A DNA stretch of 13,294 nt from Chromatiales bacterium (GTDB lineage: Bacteria; Pseudomonadota; Gammaproteobacteria; UBA6429; Thiohalophilaceae), in contig JALUTJ010000376.1 in NCBI GenBank assembly GCA_027057985.1, positions 1-13,294 on the forward strand. The letters are read 5' to 3'. The notes under the pieces are model-generated. The model saw only the letters and a list, made by a program, of their open reading frames with translations. It searched no databases and was not told the DNA's origin. Position numbers and translations under genes: made by a program. Positions within the stretch are counted from its first letter, which is position 1. Each line of letters begins with the position of its first letter. Positions 7,569-13,294 of this stretch are shown here, one piece after another.

Positions 7569-7951
7569 TGAGTAAAAAAATGATTCTGAAACTTCATCAT
7601 GCCAGTCTTATCGTTCAGGATATCGATGTGGCTCTGGGTTTTTACCAGGATATTTTGTCTTTATCGATGGATAACACTCGTCCTGATCTGGGATACCCGG
7701 GTGCATGGTTAACACTGCCGGGCGAACAGCAGATTCATCTGATGCAACTGGAAGATCCGGACAGAGACAGTCATCGGCCCGAGCATGGTGGTCGGGATCG
7801 GCATCTTGCCTTTGCTGTTTCTTCGCTGGATGAAATCGAAAAGCGCTTACAGGCACTTGGTATGACATTTACTAAAAGTAAATCGGGACGAAAGGCCCTG
7901 TTCTGTCGTGACCCGGATGGAAACGCCCTGGAATTTATTGAACAGGTCTAA
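7568..7951 (+). CDS. VOC (glyoxalase/bleomycin resistance fold) protein
   Basis: A 127-residue single-module vicinal-oxygen-chelate protein. Two beta-alpha-beta-beta-beta units are evident, starting LKLHHASLIVQDIDVALGFY (8-27) and RDRHLAFAVSSLDEIEKRL (76-94). Likely metal ligands are His10 or His11, His57 (QIHLMQL), His79 (RHLAF) and Glu122 in the classic ending DPDGNALEFIE (115-125). Members include glyoxalase I, dioxygenases and fosfomycin or bleomycin resistance proteins. The sequence is not specific enough to choose, and 'gloA' would be over-calling. The ATG lies within the EamA stop (TAATG), indicating translational coupling. Its last four bases overlap the end of the convergent glnD gene. 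It is probably cytosolic and needs a dimer for complete sites. Confidence 0.9.
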   Translation: MSKKMILKLHHASLIVQDIDVALGFYQDILSLSMDNTRPDLGYPGAWLTLPGEQQIHLMQLEDPDRDSHRPEHGGRDRHLAFAVSSLDEIEKRLQALGMTFTKSKSGRKALFCRDPDGNALEFIEQV

Positions 7952-10617
7952 GTATCAAGCCCTTCACTAATGGTTTTTACCAGGCACTGGCGTTGTTCGA
8001 TATTATCTACCGTGTTGCCATCTTCATCGGTAATAAAGAAAATATCCTCTGCTTTCTCACCATAGGTGGCAATTTTTGCTTTATGCAGTGACACGCCACA
8101 GGCATGCATGGCAGAACCAACCTGTGACAACAGTCCCGGGCGGTCATAGGCAATCACTCTCATCAGGGTCTGGTTCTGATTTTCATTGTCCTCAAAACTG
8201 ACCTGGGTCGGAAACTTGAAGTGTTTTGCAGCACGAGTGATGTTGTTGTTGACAGCAACATTATTGATATCCGGCTGCTTTAGATACTCGGTGAGTTTTT
8301 CCCTGAGTTCAGTGATGCGATGCTCATCGGTAATGAGTGAACCGTCTGCTTCAAGCACCAGGAATGTATCCAGGGTGTAATTATCTTTCGAGGTAAAGAC
8401 GCGGGCATCCATAACCGTCATATTCATCTGTTCAATCAGGCTGGTGATCAGGGTGAATAGCTTGCCCTGATAACGGGTATGGATAAAGATTTCGGTACCA
8501 TCGCCCTGGATACGTTCACGCACCAGTACCAGTGGTTCATCTGGGTTGTGATGAGCAAGAATATTTTCTGTATGCCAGGAAATTTCATCCGGGGTATAGC
8601 GACTGAAATATTCATCACCAAAGTTTTCCCATAGCGGAGCAAAGGCTTCCTCTTTGATATTTTTATTCAGCAGGCGTTCACGCGCCTGTCGTTTATAGTC
8701 ATTGATTCTTTCAGACAGCATCATCGGGTTTTCCAGCCCGCGGCGGAACGCGGCCTCGGTTGCCGAATAAAGCTCACGTAATAGACTGCCTTTCCAGGTA
8801 TTCCATACCGATGGGCTGGTAGCGCGGATATCGGAGACTGTCAGCAGAAAGAGGTAATCAAGATGCATCTTGTCACCCATCTGCATGGCAAACTCGTGTA
8901 CCACTTCCGGATCGGTAATATCCTTGCGCTGCGCGGTGGAAGACATCACCAGGTGATTGCGTACCAGCCAGGCGACAAGGTTGCTGTCAAATTCGCTCAG
9001 ACCATGCGCCTGGCAAAATTCATAGGCATCGATAGCACCGAGTTCGGCATGATCTCCCCCACGTCCCTTGGCAATATCATGGAACAGGCCGGCGAGCAGC
9101 ACGATTTCCTGCTTGGGTACATTGTTCATAATATGGCTGCAGAGCGGAAACTCGTGATAAAACTCTGGCACGGTATAACGGCGCAGGTTACGTATCACGG
9201 TAAGGGTGTGTTCATCAACGGTATAAACATGAAAAAGGTCATGCTGCATCAGGCCGACGATCTTTTCGAATACCGGCAGATAGGCGGCGAGTATACCGTA
9301 CAGGTTCATGCGTCGTAGTTCATGGGTAACGCCACTGGTCTGCCGCATGATTTCCATGAATAGCGACTTGTTACGCAGGTCTGAACGGAACTGGGCATTA
9401 ATCAGGTAACGGTGGTCTCGAATCAGGCGAATGGTATTGGCGCGTACCCCCTTGAGTTCCGGATGCTGCTCAAGAATCAGGAAAATTTCCAACAGGGCAA
9501 AGGGATAGCGCTTAAAGACGTTTTCATGTGTCACTTCGATATAGCCCTTGCGAGCCTGGAAGCGGCTGTTGATTTTTACCGGCTCAGCATTGTCATCCTT
9601 GAGCAGGATTTCTTCCTGGAATAACTGCAACAGCATTTCATTGAGACGGCTCAGTTCCATCACGGTGCGGTAATACTGCTTCATAAAGTTTTCTACCGCG
9701 AGGTGATGGCGATCATCCCGGTAGCCAAACTGCTTTGCCAGTACACGCTGATGGTCAAATAACAGCCTGTCTTCACGTCGACCGGTCAGCACATGCAGGC
9801 CAAAACGAATCTTCCAGAGAAAGGCCTGGCCTTCATGCAGGCTTTTGTATTCCTGCTCGGTAAGAAAGTGATGATCCACCAGTTCATGCAGGGTGTCACA
9901 ACCAAAGTGTCGCTTCGCAACCCAGCCGATCACCTGGATATCACGCAGCCCACCCGGACTTTCCTTGATATTTGGTTCAAGATTATAGGCGGTATCATGA
10001 TATTTCTGGTGACGCTGGATCTGCTCATCCAGCTTGGCCTGAAAAAACTCCGGGCCATGCCAGATTTTATTGGGACCACAACGCTCACGCTGCGCATCGA
10101 ACAGTGACTGTGGTCCGATAAGCAGGCGTGCCTCCTGCAGATTGGTGGCGACGGTAATATCTGCAGTGGCCTCGCGGACACACTCATCCAGGGTTCGCAC
10201 GCTGTGGCCGATCTCAAGCCCGATATCCCAGAGGAAGGTGATGAACTGGCTTAAGGCATCATTATGTGGATGTTCATCATCCCTGAGCAGGATCAGCACA
10301 TCGACGTCAGAGGCCGGGTGAAGCTCACCACGGCCATAACCACCTACGGCGAGCAGGGCGATATCATCGCTTTGTTCAGGGAAATACAGTTTCCAGGCCC
10401 GTATCAGCAGGGCATCGACCACATGGGCGCGTGCCAGTACCAGCTCGGTTGCAGCCCGACCGGCCTTGAAGCGCTGTGTCAGTATCTCGGTGGCATTTTT
10501 CAGGGTTTGTTTGAAGATACTGAGGGGTTGCTGCGGGTTTTGCTGTAATGCGGCTTCAAAGGCCTCCGGGTCGAACAGCTCCCGCTCGATAAACGGGGCA
10601 GGGGCTGTTGCATTCAT
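7948..10617 (-). CDS. glnD: [Protein-PII] uridylyltransferase/uridylyl-removing enzyme
   Basis: An 889-residue protein (E. coli GlnD has 890), the glutamine sensor that uridylylates and deuridylylates PII (GlnB/GlnK) and so sets glutamine synthetase and Ntr activity. The nucleotidyltransferase domain has GGYGRGELHPASDVDVLIL (92-110), with catalytic Asp104 and Asp106. ESPGGLRDIQVIGW (219-232) is a GlnD signature. The HD domain responsible for UMP removal shows YTVDEHT (465-471, His470), LFHDIAKGRGGDH (511-523, His513-Asp514) and SDI (Asp596). Two ACT domains follow, about 695-780 and 817-889 (YDRPGLLSQVGSAMHACG), where glutamine is sensed. All sites appear intact. Its ATG overlaps the map stop (ATGA), and its SD, AAAGAGGA on the minus strand (10634-10627), lies within map. 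Confidence 0.98.
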   Translation of the reverse strand: MNATAPAPFIERELFDPEAFEAALQQNPQQPLSIFKQTLKNATEILTQRFKAGRAATELVLARAHVVDALLIRAWKLYFPEQSDDIALLAVGGYGRGELHPASDVDVLILLRDDEHPHNDALSQFITFLWDIGLEIGHSVRTLDECVREATADITVATNLQEARLLIGPQSLFDAQRERCGPNKIWHGPEFFQAKLDEQIQRHQKYHDTAYNLEPNIKESPGGLRDIQVIGWVAKRHFGCDTLHELVDHHFLTEQEYKSLHEGQAFLWKIRFGLHVLTGRREDRLLFDHQRVLAKQFGYRDDRHHLAVENFMKQYYRTVMELSRLNEMLLQLFQEEILLKDDNAEPVKINSRFQARKGYIEVTHENVFKRYPFALLEIFLILEQHPELKGVRANTIRLIRDHRYLINAQFRSDLRNKSLFMEIMRQTSGVTHELRRMNLYGILAAYLPVFEKIVGLMQHDLFHVYTVDEHTLTVIRNLRRYTVPEFYHEFPLCSHIMNNVPKQEIVLLAGLFHDIAKGRGGDHAELGAIDAYEFCQAHGLSEFDSNLVAWLVRNHLVMSSTAQRKDITDPEVVHEFAMQMGDKMHLDYLFLLTVSDIRATSPSVWNTWKGSLLRELYSATEAAFRRGLENPMMLSERINDYKRQARERLLNKNIKEEAFAPLWENFGDEYFSRYTPDEISWHTENILAHHNPDEPLVLVRERIQGDGTEIFIHTRYQGKLFTLITSLIEQMNMTVMDARVFTSKDNYTLDTFLVLEADGSLITDEHRITELREKLTEYLKQPDINNVAVNNNITRAAKHFKFPTQVSFEDNENQNQTLMRVIAYDRPGLLSQVGSAMHACGVSLHKAKIATYGEKAEDIFFITDEDGNTVDNIEQRQCLVKTISEGLDT

Positions 10618-11384
10618 GAAATCGTTTCCTCTTTGCGCAGGGTCAGGATTTCATGCCCGGTTTCGGTCACCAGGATGGTATGTTCCCACTGCGCGGAAAG
10701 ACTGCGATCCTTGGTGACCACGGTCCAGCCATCTTTTAACAGCTTGGTATTGCGTTTGCCGACATTGATCATCGGCTCGATGGTAAAAATCATGCCCGGC
10801 TGCAGCTCCAGCCCGGTGCCGGCCTGGCCGTAGTGCAGTACCTGCGGTTCTTCGTGAAATTTTTCGCCAATACCATGGCCGCAGTATTCCTGCACCACCG
10901 AATAATTATTGGCCTCGGCATGTTGCTGGATTACGGCACCGATATCACCAAGATGCGCACCGGGTTTCACTACGTCGATGCCTTTGACCATACATTCATA
11001 GCTGATGCGGGCAACACGCTTTGCCTGGATCGAGGGTTCACCAACAAAAAACATCTTGCTGGTGTCGCCATGGTAACCATCCTTGATCACGGTAATATCG
11101 ATATTGATCATATCGCCGTTTTTCAGGCGCTTTTCATTGGGAATGCCGTGACAGATGACCTGGTTCACCGAGGTACAGATTGACTTGGGGAAGCCATGGT
11201 AGTTGAGCGGGGCAGGGATGGCCTTCTGCTCATTGACGATATAATCATGGCAGATTTTATCCAGCTCGTTGGTTGTCACCCCGACCTTGACGTAGGGCTC
11301 GATCATTTCCAGTACTTCAGCGGCAAGTCGGCCGGCGACTCGCATTTTTTCGATTTGATCGGCGTTTTTAATAATAACTGACAT
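10614..11384 (-). CDS. map: Methionine aminopeptidase, type I
   Basis: A 256-residue cytoplasmic metalloenzyme that removes the initiator Met from nascent proteins when the next residue is small. Size and sequence match the E. coli type Ia enzyme (264 residues). All five metal ligands can be placed: Asp96 (INIDITV), Asp107 (YHGDTSKMF), His170 (CGHGIG), Glu203 (TIEPM) and Glu234 (AQWEHT). His79 (ICHGIPN) and His177 (KFHEEP) are in the substrate-site positions. There is no N-terminal zinc-finger or SH3 extension, in line with type Ia. It diverges from rpsB, as in most gammaproteobacteria, and overlaps glnD by four bases, so the two form an operon. The SD is weak: AGGA about ten bases before the ATG, within a short CAGG...CCTG hairpin (11389-11400). 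I saw no convincing promoter for it. Confidence 0.97.
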   Translation of the reverse strand: MSVIIKNADQIEKMRVAGRLAAEVLEMIEPYVKVGVTTNELDKICHDYIVNEQKAIPAPLNYHGFPKSICTSVNQVICHGIPNEKRLKNGDMINIDITVIKDGYHGDTSKMFFVGEPSIQAKRVARISYECMVKGIDVVKPGAHLGDIGAVIQQHAEANNYSVVQEYCGHGIGEKFHEEPQVLHYGQAGTGLELQPGMIFTIEPMINVGKRNTKLLKDGWTVVTKDRSLSAQWEHTILVTETGHEILTLRKEETIS

Positions 11385-11473
11385 AAAACAGGGGTTCCTG
11401 GATAAAATTTAGGGTTAAAACCGGGCAAATGACTGAAAAATCAACATTAATTCAGGAGTTTGCCTAATCGCGA

Positions 11474-11502
11474 TTGTTGCCGCAAGCCAAGTATGGTATA
11501 AA
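11474..11502 (+). promoter_or_regulatory. rpsB promoter (extended -10, GC-rich discriminator)
   Basis: TTGTTG (11474-11479), a 17-base spacer, then TATAAA (11497-11502), with TG at 11494-11495 forming an extended -10. The start should lie near 11509. GCGCGCGCC (11503-11511) follows as a GC-rich discriminator, a hallmark of promoters repressed by ppGpp/DksA, as expected for ribosomal genes. It drives rpsB-tsf. Confidence 0.85.
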
Positions 11503-11508
11503 GCGCGC

Positions 11509-11634
11509 GCCAATAAGGCAAACTTTTAATTTAACGACACACACACACCGACACATTGGTCCGGGTGCTGGTTTTTTTGAAAAACCGGTTGGCTTAATGG
11601 GGTGTGTGGAGGCTTAACCCCAAGGAGAAGCAAA
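11509..11634 (+). ncRNA. Structured rpsB 5' leader (S2 leader / t44-type candidate)
   Basis: The roughly 125-base leader can fold in several ways. CACACACC (11542-11549) pairs perfectly with GGTGTGTG (11601-11608). Inside this, CATT (11554-11557) pairs with AATG (11596-11599), and an apical hairpin pairs 11568-11576 with 11580-11588 (nine pairs including one G-U). A competing stem pairs TGGGGT (11598-11603) with ACCCCA (11617-11622), right beside the SD AGGAGA (11623-11628), and cannot coexist with the long helix. In E. coli the rpsB leader (t44 region) lets S2 repress its own operon. The location between map and rpsB and the alternative folds suggest the same control here. Pairing was found by eye, without energy calculation. 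Confidence 0.6.
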
Positions 11635-12540
11635 ATGAGTGAAGTCAGCATGCGTGAAATGCTGGAGGCCGGCGTACATTTCGGCCACCAAACCCGTTTC
11701 TGGAACCCGAAAATGCGTAATTACATTTTCGGTGATCGTAACAAGATCCATATCATCAACCTGGAAAAGACCCTGCCTTTATATAAAGAAGCAGTGAACT
11801 TCGTCAGTTCTGTCGCTGCAAAAGGTGGCAATATTCTTTTCGTTGGCACCAAGCGTGCTGCATCTAAAATTATTCGTGAAGAAGCAGAGCGTTGTGGCAT
11901 GCCTTTCGTTAACCATCGCTGGTTAGGTGGTATGTTGACCAACTTCAAAACCGTAAGACAGTCTATCCGTCGCCTCAAGGAACTTGAAAGCATGATGGAA
12001 AGCGGTATTGAAGGTCGCAGTAAGAAAGAAATTTTAACCCTGAACCGTGAACTACAGAAGCTGGATCGCAGCTTTGGTGGTATCAAGGACATGAAAGGTA
12101 TTCCTGATGCAATGTTCGTTATCGATGTAGGTCACGAAGATATTGCCGTTAAGGAAGCCGTGAAGCTCGGTATCCCGGTTGTCGGTATCGTTGATACCAA
12201 CAACAGCCCGGACAACATTGATTATGTTATTCCTGGTAATGATGATGCGATTCGTGCCATCGGCCTTTATACCCGTGGTATCGCAGATGCCGTTATCACT
12301 GGTCGTGAATCCGTGCCACAGCCTGTTGCCGGTAACAAGGATGACTTTGTTGAAGCCGATGAGCCGGTAGAAAAAGTTGCAAAGAAAAAGGCCAGCAAGA
12401 AAAAAGCAGCAAAGAAGAAAACTGCAAAGAAAGCTGATGCTGAAGCAACTGAAGGCGAAGAAAAGGCTGTAAAGAAAACTGCGAAGAAAAAGGCTGCGAA
12501 AAAGAAAGCTGTAAAAAAAGCTGAAGACGAAGCAGAGTAA
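11635..12540 (+). CDS. rpsB: 30S ribosomal protein S2 with long Lys/Ala-rich tail
   Basis: A 301-residue S2, a late-assembling small-subunit protein that helps bind S1 on the 30S. The core (1-about 232) is a close match to the family: [19 protein letters not shown] (9-27), [12 protein letters not shown] (93-104), [19 protein letters not shown] (157-175) and [20 protein letters not shown] (184-203). E. coli S2 has 241 residues. The extra length is a tail from about 246, with two Lys/Ala blocks (249-267 and 278-296) around an acidic linker. I chose the ATG at 11635 because AGGAGA lies six bases upstream and [13 protein letters not shown] is the usual N-terminus. A GTG at 11602 would add 11 residues unlike S2 and lies in the leader. 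tsf follows after a terminator. Confidence 0.97.
   Translation: MSEVSMREMLEAGVHFGHQTRFWNPKMRNYIFGDRNKIHIINLEKTLPLYKEAVNFVSSVAAKGGNILFVGTKRAASKIIREEAERCGMPFVNHRWLGGMLTNFKTVRQSIRRLKELESMMESGIEGRSKKEILTLNRELQKLDRSFGGIKDMKGIPDAMFVIDVGHEDIAVKEAVKLGIPVVGIVDTNNSPDNIDYVIPGNDDAIRAIGLYTRGIADAVITGRESVPQPVAGNKDDFVEADEPVEKVAKKKASKKKAAKKKTAKKADAEATEGEEKAVKKTAKKKAAKKKAVKKAEDEAE
12379..12522 (+). repeat. Two related Lys/Ala coding blocks in the rpsB tail
   Basis: Codons 249-267 (12379-12435) and 278-296 (12466-12522) encode 19-residue basic blocks that agree at 14 positions. They share the core KKKAAKKK. An acidic stretch ([10 protein letters not shown], 268-277) separates them and EDEAE ends the protein. 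The coding strand is almost all purine with interspersed GCN codons. This suggests an internal duplication or repeat slippage. Confidence 0.8.
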
Positions 12541-12563
12541 AAACAGCCTGCTCCAGGCATGAT

Positions 12564-12586
12564 AAGGGGGCCTGCGCCCCCTTTTT
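12564..12586 (+). terminator. Intercistronic terminator/attenuator between rpsB and tsf
   Basis: GGGGGC (12566-12571), loop CTGC, then GCCCCC (12576-12581) and TTTTT (12582-12586) form a canonical rho-independent hairpin, with AA upstream lengthening the stem against the T-run. It begins 23 bases after the rpsB stop. I see no promoter between it and tsf, so it probably acts as a partial terminator that lowers EF-Ts relative to S2. Confidence 0.85.
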
Positions 12587-12631
12587 CAGATATTCATGGT
12601 TACAAATTTAGAGATTTAAGAGGATAGAAAC

Positions 12632-13294
12632 ATGGCAATTACAGCTGCATTAGTTAAAGAACTACGCGAACGTACTGGCGCCGGTATGATGGAATGTAAA
12701 AAATTCCTGACAGAAACCAATGGCGACATCGATGCCGCTATCGAAAGCATGCGTAAGGCAGGAATGGCCAAGGCTGACAAGAAAGCCGGTCGTGTTGCCG
12801 CAGAAGGCCTGATTGCAATCGAAACCAGTGAAGATGGCAAGACTGCAATGATTCTTGAAGTAAACAGTGAAACTGATTTCGTCACCAAAGGTGATGATTT
12901 CCGTGAGTTTGTTGAAGCGATTGCTGACACTGTTATGAAGAACAAGCCCAAGACCCTGGAAGAACTGCTGGTACTGCCACTGGCCGATGGCACCACGGTA
13001 GAAGATCGTCGTAAGCAACTGGTTGCAAAGATTGGTGAAAATATCACAGTACGTCGTTTCGAAATGATTGATAATGCCGATAATGTTGCCAGCTACAAGC
13101 ATGGTGAGCGTATTGGTGTTATCGTCGAGCTGGAAGGTGGTGACCAGGAGCTGGGTCGTGATTTAGCCATGCACATCGCAGCGAGCCGTCCTGTCTGTGT
13201 CGCTGAAGAAGATGTTCCTGCTGAAGCACTGGAAAAAGAACGTGAAATTTTCTCTGCCCAGGCAGCAGAAAGTGGTAAGCCAGAGAATATCATC
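12632..13294 (+). CDS. tsf: Elongation factor Ts (5' part, cut by window end)
   Basis: EF-Ts is the guanine-nucleotide exchange factor for EF-Tu. The first 221 codons are in the window and the frame is open to the last base; a full protein of about 280-290 residues is expected, so some 60-70 residues are missing. The N-terminal UBA-like module is clear: [20 protein letters not shown] (6-25) with [20 protein letters not shown] (31-50). The EF-Tu-contacting TDFV motif is at 81-84, but the residue two before it is Ser79 (VNSETDFV), where many homologues have Cys. MHIAASRP (180-187) is also typical. The SD AAGAGGAT (12618-12625) is well placed before the ATG. It follows rpsB in the usual rpsB-tsf operon. 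Confidence 0.97.
   Translation, partial: MAITAALVKELRERTGAGMMECKKFLTETNGDIDAAIESMRKAGMAKADKKAGRVAAEGLIAIETSEDGKTAMILEVNSETDFVTKGDDFREFVEAIADTVMKNKPKTLEELLVLPLADGTTVEDRRKQLVAKIGENITVRRFEMIDNADNVASYKHGERIGVIVELEGGDQELGRDLAMHIAASRPVCVAEEDVPAEALEKEREIFSAQAAESGKPENII

Noticed and set aside
8863..9318. 151-codon open frame antisense to glnD
   Set aside because: GlnD HD-domain motifs run through the same bases; no SD or promoter for the antisense frame.
11537..11548. (AC)6 tract as a phase-variable simple repeat
   Set aside because: It is short and lies in the leader, where its pairing with GGTGTGTG gives a better explanation.
11602..11634. GTG start extending S2 by 11 residues
   Set aside because: The added residues do not resemble S2, the GTG lies within the structured leader, and the ATG at 11635 has an ideal SD.
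12379..12522. Lys-rich tail as a frameshift or assembly artefact
   Set aside because: The frame stays open with a regular block pattern and ends in an acidic stretch and stop just before a clean terminator.
12267..12560. 97-codon open frame antisense to the rpsB tail, rich in Phe and Ala
   Set aside because: It is the mirror image of the Lys/Ala repeat codons; the composition comes from the repeat, not from selection for a protein.
12616..13102. Two overlapping open frames antisense to tsf
   Set aside because: The sense strand encodes clear EF-Ts; the antisense frames show no family features or start signals.

Overview
The window looks like ordinary chromosome from a gammaproteobacterium. 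The best evidence is gene content and order. map and rpsB are divergent, with tsf after rpsB and glnD after map. The diaminopimelate genes dapC and dapD and a YffB/ArsC-like gene follow on the same strand. This order is familiar from Pseudomonas and, in a reduced form, from E. coli. The products are full length and their key catalytic residues are intact. I cannot name a genus.

Layout. Bases 1-179 are AT-rich and non-coding, with one strong inverted repeat. Bases 180-4102 (+) hold two tightly spaced genes for exported proteins of the DUF1800 and DUF1501 families. The second carries extra C-terminal beta domains, a carboxypeptidase-regulatory-like one and an IPT/TIG-like one. A perfect 12-bp hairpin (4112-4140) ends this unit and probably also ends the converging yffB transcript. 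Bases 4147-6624 (-) hold dapC, dapD and yffB, which cover two steps of the succinylase route to meso-diaminopimelate and lysine plus a small thioredoxin-fold protein. Bases 6648-7951 (+) hold a DMT/EamA permease overlapping a VOC/glyoxalase-fold gene. This pair sits in opposite orientation between dapC and glnD. Bases 7948-11384 (-) hold map and glnD, overlapping by an ATGA. Bases 11385-11634 are the regulatory region between map and rpsB, with a strong extended -10 promoter, a GC-rich discriminator and a structured S2-type leader. Bases 11635-13294 (+) hold rpsB, an intercistronic terminator/attenuator and the 5' part of tsf, cut by the window end.

How the genes work together. The right two thirds is housekeeping: translation (S2, EF-Ts), N-terminal methionine removal (Map), nitrogen sensing (GlnD) and cell-wall/lysine precursor synthesis (DapC, DapD). 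The left third is the least understood part. A DUF1800/DUF1501 pair is probably exported and may act together outside the cytoplasm; its biochemical role is not established to my knowledge. The most unusual feature of the housekeeping part is a 56-residue Lys/Ala-rich tail on ribosomal protein S2, built as two similar 19-residue basic blocks separated by an acidic linker. I found no mobile element, CRISPR array, tRNA or rRNA.
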